From NCBI GenBank assembly GCA_034437895.1, contig DAOTTO010000042.1, positions 1-64,000 of the forward strand: a stretch of DNA of 64,000 nucleotides, given 5' to 3'. Position 1 is the first letter of the stretch, and every line of letters starts with the position of its first letter. Below the pieces are notes generated by a model that worked only from the letters and a program-made list of their open reading frames with translations, did no database searches and was not told the origin of the DNA. Position numbers and translations under genes: made by a program. Shown one piece after another: positions 47,045 to 56,268 of this stretch. The stretch is from JANRLJ01 sp034437895. Lineage in GTDB: Bacteria > Chloroflexota > Anaerolineae > Aggregatilineales > Phototrophicaceae.

Positions 47045-48175
47045 TTGCCAAAGATTGCGATTGATTACACCCCCGCCTATGAGCAAGGTGGCGGCATCGG
47101 GCGTTATGTGCGAGAGTTAGTGTCTGCGCTGGCGAATCAAGACGCGGTTACAGACTATCGTTTGTTTGTCTCCGGCGCTCAACATAAAAATCTTCCCCCT
47201 GCCCCACGAACCAATTTCGTATGGAAACCTACCCGAATAAATCCCAAGTGGTTAGCACGAATTTGGCATCGGGCGCAGATTCCAATTCCCATTGAAATCT
47301 TCACAGGCAAAAATGATCTTTTCCACGCGACAGATTTTGTGCTGCCCCCGGTTCGATCAAATACATGTACGCTTTTAACCGTCCACGATTTGTCGTTTGT
47401 GCGCGTTCCAGAGGCTGCTAGTCCCAGCTTAAAAGCCTATCTGGATATAGTCGTGCCGCGTTCTGCCAAACGTGCCGATCATATCCTAGCGGACTCGCAA
47501 GCGACCAAAGAAGATTTGATTGAGCTTTATCGTCTTCCCGAAAATAAAATTACGGTGTTGTTGAGTGGGGTAGATCAGCGCTTTCACCATTTATCTGCTT
47601 CTTTACTGACTATGCGAACTAAATATCAGATTGAGAAGCGGCCTTATATTTTCTCAGTAGGTACAGTTCAACCCCGCAAAAATTATGTTCGCTTAGTAGA
47701 TGCGTTGGCTAACTTACGTAACCGTGGCTATGACATTGATCTTGTGATTGCTGGCGGACGTGGCTGGCTAGAAGATCCGTTGCATCACATCATTACAGAT
47801 AAAAAGATGCAAGAGCATGTGCATTTAATTGGCTTCGTAGAAGATGCCGATTTGCCAGCCTTATACAGCGCCGCGACCTGTGTCGCGTTTCCCTCCTTGT
47901 ATGAAGGCTTCGGCTTGCCTATCCTGGAAGGCATGGCCTGCGGAACACCCGTCCTCACGTCACAAGTTTCATCCCTTCCAGAAGTCGCCGGAGATGCCGC
48001 GATTATGGTCGATCCCTATAACGTTGATGAGATCATTGATGGCCTCCAGCGCCTCATAAGCGATACCTCATTACGCTCAGACTTGATCCAAAAAGGCTAC
48101 GAACAAGCTAAACGCTTCACTTGGAAGGCTTCCGCCAAGTATCTCCAGCAGGTCTACGCGCAAGTATTAGGCTGA
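47045..48175 (+). CDS. GT4 family glycosyltransferase
   Basis: 376 residues; starts with TTG at 47045, 1 bp after the GtrA stop, giving MPKIAIDYTPAYEQGGGIGRYVREL. GT-B fold with N-terminal acceptor-side motif GGGIGRY, the middle block FSVGTVQPRKNY and the nucleotide-sugar site FPSLYEGFGLPILEGMACGTPV, which holds the E-x7-E motif. Last gene of the UXS-ligase-GtrA-GT4 operon, likely making one sugar transfer in an envelope glycan. Confidence 0.9.
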   Translation: MPKIAIDYTPAYEQGGGIGRYVRELVSALANQDAVTDYRLFVSGAQHKNLPPAPRTNFVWKPTRINPKWLARIWHRAQIPIPIEIFTGKNDLFHATDFVLPPVRSNTCTLLTVHDLSFVRVPEAASPSLKAYLDIVVPRSAKRADHILADSQATKEDLIELYRLPENKITVLLSGVDQRFHHLSASLLTMRTKYQIEKRPYIFSVGTVQPRKNYVRLVDALANLRNRGYDIDLVIAGGRGWLEDPLHHIITDKKMQEHVHLIGFVEDADLPALYSAATCVAFPSLYEGFGLPILEGMACGTPVLTSQVSSLPEVAGDAAIMVDPYNVDEIIDGLQRLISDTSLRSDLIQKGYEQAKRFTWKASAKYLQQVYAQVLG

Positions 48176-48199
48176 ATTTTCTCCTAAAAACCGCTTCAA

Positions 48200-48208
48200 T
48201 GTTATAAT
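48200..48208 (+). promoter_or_regulatory. Extended -10 promoter for the thioesterase operon
   Basis: TGT directly followed by exact TATAAT (48203-48208) forms an extended -10 about 37 bp before the thioesterase start. No clear -35. Confidence 0.5.
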
Positions 48209-48244
48209 GCCTATGTTCATCTACTTAAAATGTTGGAAAAAATT

Positions 48245-48730
48245 ATGAGCGAACAAGGCAAACGTATCGCTGACTCACGGGTTACGTTAAGCGCATTAAT
48301 GGGGCCGCAAGATACCAATGGGTTGGGCAATGTTCATGGCGGAGTCATCATGAAAATGGTCGATGAAGCGGGTGGCATAGCAACCATGCGCCATGCCCGC
48401 CGTCCAACTGTCACAGTAGTGATGGATTCAATGACGTTTGTGCATCCGGTGCGCGTTGGAATGCTGGTGGAATGCCGCGCTGAACTCACCTTTGTTGGAC
48501 GTACTTCGATGGAAGTTCGCGTTGAAGTCGTGATGGAAAATCCACTCGAAGGTACATCCCTCACGACCAATACAGCCTATTTGGTCTATGTCGCCTTAGA
48601 CGAAACAGGCAAACCCACCCCCGTACCATCACTCATTTATGAAACCTATGAAGAACAGGCTCGCGCTGAAGAAGCCAAAAATCGACAAGAGTATCGCAAA
48701 CATCAAAAATCCAGAGAAACCACAGCATGA
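48245..48730 (+). CDS. Acyl-CoA thioesterase, hotdog fold (YciA-like)
   Basis: 161 residues from the ATG at 48245 (GGAAAA upstream preferred to the ATG at 48230). Hotdog core with ANPxGNVHGG-type motif, here DTNGLGNVHGGVIMKMVDEAGG, and the strand TVVMDSMTFVHPVRVG. It releases CoA from acyl-CoAs; chain-length preference is not visible. A charged C-terminal tail rich in Glu/Lys/Arg follows the domain. The stop overlaps the next start by 4 bp. Confidence 0.88.
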   Translation: MSEQGKRIADSRVTLSALMGPQDTNGLGNVHGGVIMKMVDEAGGIATMRHARRPTVTVVMDSMTFVHPVRVGMLVECRAELTFVGRTSMEVRVEVVMENPLEGTSLTTNTAYLVYVALDETGKPTPVPSLIYETYEEQARAEEAKNRQEYRKHQKSRETTA

Positions 48731-49875
48731 TGACCGAAAAAAAGCCCACCTCCGCACTACTGCGTATGCTGGAAGACATTGGCCCAAGCAAAGTGCTGGA
48801 GGCCGCCGCGCCGGATTTAGGATTAGCCGATCATCATCCGTTTCCTTTTCTCGCCATCGTTGGGCAGATCGAAATGCGTACTGCACTGATGCTGTCCATC
48901 ATCAATCCGGCGATTGGCGGTGTGCTGCTTATTGGGCCGCGTGGCACAGGCAAAACAACGGCAGTTCGCAGCTTAACCGCAATTCTGCCAGAAGCCGAAG
49001 TGAGCGATTGTGAAGAAGGCGTTTTACCGGAAGACTTGCAACAGCCCGATGCAAAACTGCTTTATCCCGATTGTTACGAGAAACACGAAGCCGGAGAATC
49101 TATTTCTCACTATGAAAACGTCAAGCTGGTTGAGCTACCCTTAAATGCACGATTAGAGGATGTCGTTGGTGGGATTAACGAGCGTATTGCCGTACAGCGC
49201 AACACAATCCGGCTGGAACGCGGCATTTTAGGCCGTGCTGATCGCAATCTGCTTTATATTGACGAAGTAAATCTGCTTGACGATCAAATTGTCGATGCGA
49301 TTTTAGATGCCGCCGCACAAGGCAGCTACAGCGTCCGGCGTGGCGCGATGATCGGCACTTACCGCTCACGTTTTGTCTTAATCGGGTCGATGAATCCCGA
49401 AGAGGGCCGCCTTCGCCCACAAATTTTAGACCGCTTTGGTTTACGGGTGAATGTGCGTGGTCTCACCAACAAAGAAGAACGTTTAGAGGTCTATAAACGT
49501 GTCCGCACCTATCGAAATAATCCAACTCAATTTATTCAACAATGGCAAATCGCCACGACAGAAGCCCTAGAAGAAGTCATGGTCGCCCGCGAACTTCTAA
49601 AAGAGACAACTTTACAGGACGACGCGATTGATCTCGGCTTGCGATTGGTACAAGAACTCGACATCGACTCGCATCGCGCCGAATACAGCTTGTTTGAAGC
49701 GGCTCGCGCTTATGCTGCCGCTGATGGGCGCAGCAAAGTGACGACACCCGATATTCGTGCCGTCGCGCCGATGGCATTACGTCAGCGTCGGAGCGAATTT
49801 ATGGCAAACTTTTTTGAATTACAACAGGAAGAAGATGATAAAATCCGCGTCTCAATCGACAAAATCCTTGGTTAA
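48727..49875 (+). CDS. Magnesium chelatase subunit I-type AAA+ ATPase (BchI/ChlI family)
   Basis: 382 residues. Walker A GPRGTGKTT, Walker B LLYIDEVNLL, sensor/arginine region GSMNPEEGRLRPQILDRFGL, and the C-terminal RSEFMA-like helix region. These match BchI closely. The partners BchD and BchH are absent from the window, so a role in chlorophyll synthesis cannot be assumed; many non-phototrophs carry orphan copies that act with vWA proteins. Overlaps the thioesterase gene at its start (ATGATGA) and the membrane-protein gene at its end. Confidence 0.85.
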   Translation: MMTEKKPTSALLRMLEDIGPSKVLEAAAPDLGLADHHPFPFLAIVGQIEMRTALMLSIINPAIGGVLLIGPRGTGKTTAVRSLTAILPEAEVSDCEEGVLPEDLQQPDAKLLYPDCYEKHEAGESISHYENVKLVELPLNARLEDVVGGINERIAVQRNTIRLERGILGRADRNLLYIDEVNLLDDQIVDAILDAAAQGSYSVRRGAMIGTYRSRFVLIGSMNPEEGRLRPQILDRFGLRVNVRGLTNKEERLEVYKRVRTYRNNPTQFIQQWQIATTEALEEVMVARELLKETTLQDDAIDLGLRLVQELDIDSHRAEYSLFEAARAYAAADGRSKVTTPDIRAVAPMALRQRRSEFMANFFELQQEEDDKIRVSIDKILG

Positions 49876-50476
49876 AACGTTAACCTTGAACGTCAATAAC
49901 TTATTCTGGCTGTGCATTATCATCGCCATTATTGGCTATAATCTGCCCTGGATAGTAAGCAAAGGTGCAAGCCTAACCTATGGCGCTTACGATCTGGCAG
50001 AATGGAGCAGCCTGAACCCCTCCGTCCGCAGCAGCAGCTTGCTGTTAACGAGTTTGCTACTGCGGTTGCCGCCCTTGTGTCTCGCCTTAGCCATTGGTTT
50101 TCGTGCACATAAATTCTTTTCGATAAATGCGCTGCTGATTATCATTATTACGATAACGCTCCTTCCACCACTTGAATTTTTCACCCAATTTCGTGATGAT
50201 CCTAATCACCGCCAGCAGTTTTATATCGCTGTCGCCACGCTAATTGGTGGGGCATTAGGGCTAAGTGGGTTACTACGAGGCAGGCAATGGCTAGGGACAG
50301 CATTTTCGTCGTTTTTGGGGATCAGCGTGAGCGTTATCGGACTCATACAAACCTACAATCTGATGCGAGGATTTAATTTACCGGTTCAGATTGGGATTGG
50401 CATGTTTACAATTGTGGCGGCTCTTTTGGGAATTTTGGTCTTAGCAATTACAGATCAAGTGCAGGATAGCTTATAA
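49835..50476 (+). CDS. Multi-pass membrane protein of unknown function
   Basis: 213 residues from the ATG at 49835, with AGGAAG upstream, overlapping the BchI-type gene by 41 bp; the frame extends further upstream but only as a shadow. About six transmembrane helices (e.g. LFWLCIIIAIIGYNLPWIV, INALLIIIITITLLPPL). The first loop has a GASLTYGAYDLAEW segment seen in small Chloroflexota membrane proteins. Function unknown; co-translation with the AAA+ ATPase is likely. Confidence 0.7.
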   Translation: MIKSASQSTKSLVKTLTLNVNNLFWLCIIIAIIGYNLPWIVSKGASLTYGAYDLAEWSSLNPSVRSSSLLLTSLLLRLPPLCLALAIGFRAHKFFSINALLIIIITITLLPPLEFFTQFRDDPNHRQQFYIAVATLIGGALGLSGLLRGRQWLGTAFSSFLGISVSVIGLIQTYNLMRGFNLPVQIGIGMFTIVAALLGILVLAITDQVQDSL

Positions 50477-50502
50477 ACAACTACCCTGCACTACTCGTTC
50501 CA

Positions 50503-50745
50503 CTAGGAGGGAATCATCCGCGAGCCGATATATTCTACGGCCTGCCCTACTGTCTCAATCTTTTGGGCATCTTCATCGGTGATTTCGCCACCGAACTCTT
50601 CTTCAAAAGCCATGATAAGCTCGACAAGATCAAGGGAATCCGCCTCAAGATCATTGCGAAAATGGGCAGTGGTCGTCACACGATCCAGATCGACACCCAA
50701 TAAATCCACAACGATACTTTTCACCCGTTCTTCGACTGATGCCAT
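50503..50745 (-). CDS. acpP: Acyl carrier protein AcpP
   Basis: 80 residues from the ATG at 50743-50745; GAGGG lies six bases upstream, and the frame beyond it is not ACP-like. Phosphopantetheine attachment Ser37 in [10 protein letters not shown], acidic helix II and VGQAVEYI near the end are classical. Carries acyl chains for FabF (24173-25435) and PlsX. It stands alone, facing the membrane-protein gene and diverging from fni. Confidence 0.93.
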   Translation of the reverse strand: MASVEERVKSIVVDLLGVDLDRVTTTAHFRNDLEADSLDLVELIMAFEEEFGGEITDEDAQKIETVGQAVEYIGSRMIPS

Positions 50746-50899
50746 ATCCAACCCTCCTCCACACGGAGAACTTATTTTTAGAGAATTAAACAAGCGCAGA
50801 TTATAACGATAATGCCCTGCTCTGCCAGTCCAGACATTGACACACCCCCCGTTCATCGTTACGATTTGCACTCAACTTCACTGTAAGGAACAATTTTTA

Positions 50900-51940
50900 A
50901 TGACTAACGTTACGGAAACACCCACGACTGAAAGCCGCAAAGCAGAGCATATTCGTATTAACCTCGAAAAAGATGTCCAATTTCCTCGCTTGACCACAGG
51001 TTTAGAAAATTATCGCTTCCTGCACCACGCCCTCCCAGAAATTAACTTAAACGATGTGGATAGCACCGTCACCCTCTTCGGCAAAAAACTGAGCGCCCCG
51101 ATTCTCATTTCTTCGATGACGGGCGGAACCCGCATGGCGCATAATATCAACCAAAATCTCGCGGAAGCGGCCCAAGCTACCAACATCGCCATGGGACTAG
51201 GTTCGCAACGCGCAGCAATTGAAGATTCCACGCTTGCTTACAGCTATCAAGTCCGTTCCATCGCGCCGGATATTCTCTTGTTTGCAAATGTCGGCGCGGT
51301 TCAGCTTAATTACGGTTACGGGGTAACACAGTGTCAACGTGCAGTTGATATGGTCGAGGCCGATGCGCTTATCTTGCATTTTAACGTGCTGCAAGAAGCG
51401 GTTCAGCCCGAAGGCGATGTGAACTTCGCCGGATTGTTGGCGAAAGTCGAAGAAGTGTGCAAAAAAGTGAGTGTCCCGGTGATTGCTAAAGAGGTCGGTT
51501 GGGGGTTTTCGGAACAAAATGTGCGCGATTTAGCTAATGCCGGCGTTTCCGCGATTGATGTCGCTGGCTCAGGCGGCACCTCATGGAGCGAAGTCGAGTA
51601 TCACCGTGCGCCAACAGCCTTTCATGCGCGGGTCGCCGCCAGCTTTGCGGATTGGGGTATCCCCACGTCAGATGCAATCCAATATGCTGGAAAAGGCGCT
51701 CCTCATCTCCCCATCATCGCCAGCGGCGGCCTGCATGATGGCATCGATATTGCCAAGTGTATCGCACTAGGGGCAACTTTAGGCGGATTAGCGGGGACAT
51801 TTTTAAGGGCAGCCGACAACTCGGTTGAAGCTGTCGATCAACTCATCCGCGAACTCACCGCCCAAATCCGTATTGCGATGCTGTGCAGTGGCGCACACAC
51901 GATTGCCGAACTGCAAAAAACGCCTCTGCTCAAAGTCTAA
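50900..51940 (+). CDS. fni: Type 2 isopentenyl-diphosphate delta-isomerase
   Basis: 346 residues from the ATG at 50900 (AAGGA ten bases upstream). FMN-dependent isomerase of IPP and DMAPP. Diagnostic blocks: [77 protein letters not shown] [19 protein letters not shown] and [19 protein letters not shown]. Type 2 enzymes are usual in archaea, Gram-positives and Chloroflexota. Isolated gene. Confidence 0.93.
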   Translation: MTNVTETPTTESRKAEHIRINLEKDVQFPRLTTGLENYRFLHHALPEINLNDVDSTVTLFGKKLSAPILISSMTGGTRMAHNINQNLAEAAQATNIAMGLGSQRAAIEDSTLAYSYQVRSIAPDILLFANVGAVQLNYGYGVTQCQRAVDMVEADALILHFNVLQEAVQPEGDVNFAGLLAKVEEVCKKVSVPVIAKEVGWGFSEQNVRDLANAGVSAIDVAGSGGTSWSEVEYHRAPTAFHARVAASFADWGIPTSDAIQYAGKGAPHLPIIASGGLHDGIDIAKCIALGATLGGLAGTFLRAADNSVEAVDQLIRELTAQIRIAMLCSGAHTIAELQKTPLLKV

Positions 51941-51976
51941 AATTCATACTCGGAGCAAGTCCTTCTGTGCTTGCTC

Positions 51977-53155
51977 CTAAATCAGTTCTCTAAAAATCAT
52001 ATTGCTTAACAGCCTGCCCTGCTGCGTAATGCGGACGACATCTGGCGCAATCGTCAATAAACCATAACCGCTAAATTTATCGAGCGTGACCCGATGCAAT
52101 TCGACCAAATCAACCCCAAAACGCTGCGTAAATTGCTTGCGATTTACGCCTTGCATCAGGCGCAGCCCCATCATAAGCGTTTCGGAAATTTCATTTTCGC
52201 GGTCAACAATCGTTGCTTCTTCCACTGCCGGAGTACGTGGAAATTGATACACACCCTCTGGCTGTGCCTCGTGCAGCAATTTGATGTATCGCTGCGGTGA
52301 AAGCAGCACAGAATAGCGCACATCATCCGCATAGCCATGTGCGCCAGGCCCTAGCCCAGCATAAGGCAGATTATGCCAATATTGCAGGTTGTGGCGGCAG
52401 GCAAATCCCGGTTTCGCCCAATTGCTGATCTCATATTGTTCGTAACCGGCTTTACCCATCATTTCCGTTGCTAGTTCGTACATATCAGCCGCAAGATCAT
52501 CGTCCGGGGCAGGCAAACGCCCATTTTCAACCCACGCCAGCAGCGGCGTTCCGGCTTCTAGGCCAAGTGCGTATAAAGAGAAATGTTCCGGTGCTAAATC
52601 CAGCGCGGCTTGTAAGGTGACTTGCCAATTTTGCAAAGTCTGTTCTGGGATGCCATAGATTAAGTCTAAGTTGAGGTTATCAAATCCAGCATCCCGCGCC
52701 GCTTTGACGGCATCCACTACGCCTTGATGATCGTGCCGACGGGAAAAAAGCATCAATTCCCGCATGTTTGCCGATTGCATCCCAATACTCAGCCGATTGA
52801 TCCCTAGTGCGCGTAGCGCTTGTAGATATTCTTGGTCTAAATCGTTAGGATTGGCTTCGATCGTAATTTCAGCATCCGGCGTTAGCTTAAAATGCTGTTT
52901 AATGGCATCCAAGATCGTGGCAAATTGCGCTGGCATGAGCAAACTAGGTGTGCCGCCGCCGAAAAAAATGGTGTGAACTGTGGGGTAAGGATTATTTTTT
53001 CCGACAATCGCAATTTCTTGGCAAAGGGCTTCTACGAAGGCCGGAACAAGATGTTCTAGGTTCGTATAGGTATTAAACGCGCAATATGTACATTTTGTCG
53101 TACAAAACGGAACATGCAAATAAAGTGAAAGCGGCATATCATAAGAGAGTGGCAT
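51977..53155 (-). CDS. hemW: Heme chaperone HemW (radical SAM, CPO-III-like)
   Basis: 392 residues. The radical-SAM cluster is Cys18-x3-Cys22-x2-Cys25 (CTTKCTYC), followed by FFGGGTPSLL and EANPNDLDQEYLQ. The HemN-type fourth cysteine pattern CxxxCxxCxC is absent (the next residue is Ala), which favours HemW, a heme-binding chaperone, over a true coproporphyrinogen dehydrogenase. A HemN C-terminal domain is present. The start at 53155 has no clear ribosome site; Met7 is an alternative. Diverges from the kinase gene. Confidence 0.9.
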   Translation of the reverse strand: MPLSYDMPLSLYLHVPFCTTKCTYCAFNTYTNLEHLVPAFVEALCQEIAIVGKNNPYPTVHTIFFGGGTPSLLMPAQFATILDAIKQHFKLTPDAEITIEANPNDLDQEYLQALRALGINRLSIGMQSANMRELMLFSRRHDHQGVVDAVKAARDAGFDNLNLDLIYGIPEQTLQNWQVTLQAALDLAPEHFSLYALGLEAGTPLLAWVENGRLPAPDDDLAADMYELATEMMGKAGYEQYEISNWAKPGFACRHNLQYWHNLPYAGLGPGAHGYADDVRYSVLLSPQRYIKLLHEAQPEGVYQFPRTPAVEEATIVDRENEISETLMMGLRLMQGVNRKQFTQRFGVDLVELHRVTLDKFSGYGLLTIAPDVVRITQQGRLLSNMIFRELI

Positions 53156-53191
53156 AAAGATAAGTCACATTAGGAAAATGAAGGACGTAGA

Positions 53192-53220
53192 TTGCAGTAT
53201 TCTGGCAGGTTTAATATAAT
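53192..53220 (+). promoter_or_regulatory. Sigma-70 promoter of the kinase/phosphatase/DnaJ-vWA operon
   Basis: TTGCAG (53192-53197) and exact TATAAT (53215-53220) with a 17-base spacer, about 70 bp before the kinase start. Confidence 0.65.
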
Positions 53221-53292
53221 ATTTCAAGAGACCATCATTTCTTTCATCTCGATCATACACGACCTAAGTTTTTATACGGAATAGGCACACTT

Positions 53293-55218
53293 ATGCCCGA
53301 AACGACTCAATTCGGCAATAATGACGACAATCGCAGCGAAGGTACCCTTAAAGCAAACACGATTCTAGTTAATCGATACAAGATTCTTGGTCAACTTGGC
53401 GGAGGGGGTCAGGGAGCAGTTTATCAAGCACGGGATTTAAACTTCGCAGACATCAAACGTCTCGTTGCTATTAAAGAGATGCTTTATCCATCAAACGATG
53501 TAGCGCTGCGTTCATCCACTTTCAAGACTTTCCAGCGTGAAGCCAACATCCTAGCGACTTTAGCGCATCCAGCAATTCCAAGAATCTTTGATTTCTTCGA
53601 TCAAAACAGCCGCGCTTATCTCGCTATGGAATACATCAACGGCAGCGATATTGAGATGTTGCTCAATAAAACCAAAGAACTGCCTGTCGAAAAAATTCTC
53701 GAATGGGCGATTGATATGTGTGATGTGCTGCAATATCTTCATACCCAACCAGAACCCATTATCTTCCGAGACATCAAACCCGCCAATATCATGATTGATA
53801 GCTTAGGCAAAGTCCGGTTGATCGACTTTGGTATCGCCAAGATTTTCGTGACAGGCGTAAAAAACACGATGATTGGTACCGAAGGCTACTCCGCGCCAGA
53901 ACAGTATAAAGGCGATGTTACCCCGTTAAGTGATATTTACAGCTTAGGTGCAACCTTACACCATATCATCACACGCAAAGACCCACGCCTAGAGCCACCC
54001 TTCAGCTTCCCAGAACGCCCCATCAAGGATTACAATAATAAAGTCGCGCCGGGTTTTATCGAAATCATCGAAAAAGCCCTGCAAATGAAACCTGATGAGC
54101 GCTTCCAAAGCTGTGCCGAAATGAAAGAAGCGCTGGATCGTCTGCGTTATCGTCCACTTGCCGCAGGTGCAGGCACAACCAATGGCAATGCTGGCGCACC
54201 CGAAGGAACAGGTTTCTTTAAAACAGGCGATTTGTTCGGCTCAACAATTGAACCGCGCTGGAAGTTCAAGACCGAAGACGAAATCCGGTGCAGCCCAACC
54301 GCTTATCGTGATCTGGCATACATCGGCTCTTATGATCATAATGTCTGGGCAGTTAAATTAGAAAATGGCGAATTTGTCTGGAAGTATCCGACGAATGCGG
54401 GTATTGCTTCGTCCCCTGTTGTGGATGAATCCAACAAGCTGGTTTTGTTCGGCTCGGAAGATAATACCTTCAACGCGGTTGATATTAAGTCAGGGCGCAT
54501 TAACTGGTCATACATGACAAAAGATCGTGTACGTGGGACACCTCGCGTTGCCCATGACCATGTATTCTTTGGCAGTGATGACGGACGTGTTTATGCTTTG
54601 GTGGCAGGTAACGGGCGCTATCTGTGGGAATATGATATGGGCGCTCCAGTGCGTACAAGGCCTTATGTCACTAATGACTTTGTGATCGTCGGCGCTGAAT
54701 CGGGTGAGATTGTCGCCCTTGAGCTTTCTGGTGCCCGTAAATGGGGACATCGCACCCGTCGTAATGTCACCTCTTCCCCCTTTGTGGATGAGGTTGAAAA
54801 TGTCTGTTATGTCGGTTCATTCGATGGTCACATGTACGCCTTAGATGCGACCAACGGGTATAGTATGTGGCGCTTCCGCACCAATGGTCCCATTATCTCA
54901 TCCGCTGCCCTTGAAGATGATTTGCTCTTCTTCGGGTCTGCCGATGGCAATCTCTACGCCGTCAACGCTGAAACCGCTAAAGAGAAGTGGAAGTTTAATA
55001 CAGAAAAACCGATTGTCGCCTCACCAGTGGTATATCAAGGGTCTGTTTATTTCGGCGGCACAGACGGTAATTTGTATTGCGTTGATGCTAAAAACGGCAA
55101 AGAATTGTGGAAATTCCCAACAGGCAGCGGAATTACGTCCACGCCTTATATTGTTGGGGACATCCTTCTCATTGGATCTATGGACAAAACGCTTTATGCG
55201 CTTCCGCTCGTTGGTTAA
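53293..55218 (+). CDS. Ser/Thr protein kinase with C-terminal PQQ-type beta-propeller
   Basis: 641 residues, no clear transmembrane helix. Kinase domain ~29-290: glycine loop GQLGGGGQGAVY, Lys61 (AIKEML), alpha-C Glu83, catalytic loop FRDIKPAN (158-165; Phe in place of the usual His of HRD), DFG 179-181 and APEQ. A linker leads to a propeller (~320-641) of about eight repeats like WKFNTEKPIVASPVVYQGSVYFGG. Active by motif. First gene of the 53293-59965 run and followed by its likely antagonist, a PP2C phosphatase, 31 bp downstream. The propeller probably senses a ligand or binds a partner. Confidence 0.9.
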   Translation: MPETTQFGNNDDNRSEGTLKANTILVNRYKILGQLGGGGQGAVYQARDLNFADIKRLVAIKEMLYPSNDVALRSSTFKTFQREANILATLAHPAIPRIFDFFDQNSRAYLAMEYINGSDIEMLLNKTKELPVEKILEWAIDMCDVLQYLHTQPEPIIFRDIKPANIMIDSLGKVRLIDFGIAKIFVTGVKNTMIGTEGYSAPEQYKGDVTPLSDIYSLGATLHHIITRKDPRLEPPFSFPERPIKDYNNKVAPGFIEIIEKALQMKPDERFQSCAEMKEALDRLRYRPLAAGAGTTNGNAGAPEGTGFFKTGDLFGSTIEPRWKFKTEDEIRCSPTAYRDLAYIGSYDHNVWAVKLENGEFVWKYPTNAGIASSPVVDESNKLVLFGSEDNTFNAVDIKSGRINWSYMTKDRVRGTPRVAHDHVFFGSDDGRVYALVAGNGRYLWEYDMGAPVRTRPYVTNDFVIVGAESGEIVALELSGARKWGHRTRRNVTSSPFVDEVENVCYVGSFDGHMYALDATNGYSMWRFRTNGPIISSAALEDDLLFFGSADGNLYAVNAETAKEKWKFNTEKPIVASPVVYQGSVYFGGTDGNLYCVDAKNGKELWKFPTGSGITSTPYIVGDILLIGSMDKTLYALPLVG

Positions 55219-55249
55219 TTTAACGGTAAATTCTGGAGTCTAAAACACG

Positions 55250-56251
55250 ATGGACTTATTTCGGCGAATATTTGGTAAAACCGGCGAGGAAGCACCCGAA
55301 AAAGCACAAGCCAGTAAAACGATTGAAACAAACGCGATTCAGTCGCGTGAGGTAATTTCTGACGCTATTGATGCCTCTACGCGACCAGTTAATCCGATAG
55401 AGACCGGGCCACTTCCAGAGCGCAAAATTGCGATGGATGGGGTAACCCGGCCTCTTGCACCGGAAAAAGTGATTTCTAAACAAAACGAACACATGACATT
55501 TGGTCAATCAACCGATGTTGGTTTAGTGCGTAGCAATAATCAAGATGCCGCGCTAACCCTGTTTTTTACCAGCCGGAGTTCTGATGAGCGGGCGGATTTC
55601 GGTTTGTTTGTCGTCGCTGATGGGATGGGTGGGCATCAACATGGTGAAAAAGCCTCCGCCATCGCCACCCGAATCGTCGCCTCGCAGGTCACGAATAATA
55701 TTTACCTGCCGATTCTTTCCAACAGCACCTCTGAACGCCCTCCCATCACCGAAGCCCTCATTGCCGCTGTACAAAAAGCCAATCTTGAAGTCATCCGCTA
55801 TGTCGAAGAAGGCGGAACAACTATAACCGCTGTGGCAGTCATCGGTGATCTGGCTTATTTCGCTCACGTCGGAGACAGCCGCGCCTACTTAATCACCAAG
55901 GATGGCATGGAGCAAGTCACACGCGATCATTCCTTGGTACAGCGCTTGATTGAACTCGACCAATTGACCAAAGAAGAATCGATGGAACATCCGCAGCGCA
56001 ACGTCCTCTACCGTGCGCTAGGGCAAAATGAAGTCCTAGAAGTAGACACCTTAACCCGCCGCCTGCCCCCAAATTCAAGGCTGCTGCTGTGTAGTGATGG
56101 GTTGTGGAATTACGTTGAGGAAAAAGATATTTTCGAGACCGTGATGAACAATCCTGATCCCCAGCAAGCCTGCGATAAACTCGTGGCAATGGCAAACACA
56201 AACGGTGGCATGGATAACGTGACAGCCATCCTTCTAAAAATCAACAATTAA
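55250..56251 (+). CDS. PP2C-family Ser/Thr phosphatase
   Basis: 333 residues. The N-terminal ~80 residues are polar and probably disordered. The catalytic domain starts at TFGQSTDVGLVRSNNQDA, with metal-binding aspartates in VVADGMGGHQHGE, AHVGDSRAYL, LCSDGLWNYV and GGMDNVTAIL. All expected motifs are present, so it should be active, reversing the kinase next door. 17 bp before the DnaJ-vWA gene. The soluble cytoplasmic form matches the soluble kinase. Confidence 0.92.
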   Translation: MDLFRRIFGKTGEEAPEKAQASKTIETNAIQSREVISDAIDASTRPVNPIETGPLPERKIAMDGVTRPLAPEKVISKQNEHMTFGQSTDVGLVRSNNQDAALTLFFTSRSSDERADFGLFVVADGMGGHQHGEKASAIATRIVASQVTNNIYLPILSNSTSERPPITEALIAAVQKANLEVIRYVEEGGTTITAVAVIGDLAYFAHVGDSRAYLITKDGMEQVTRDHSLVQRLIELDQLTKEESMEHPQRNVLYRALGQNEVLEVDTLTRRLPPNSRLLLCSDGLWNYVEEKDIFETVMNNPDPQQACDKLVAMANTNGGMDNVTAILLKINN

Positions 56252-56268
56252 CCGAATCGCAAAATATT

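Noticed and set aside
48727..49875. Evidence that the organism is phototrophic
   Set aside because: A BchI-type ATPase alone is not enough; no other photosynthesis gene is in the window.
51977..53155. Coproporphyrinogen III dehydrogenase HemN
   Set aside because: The fourth cysteine of the HemN CxxxCxxCxC motif is missing, so HemW is the better call.
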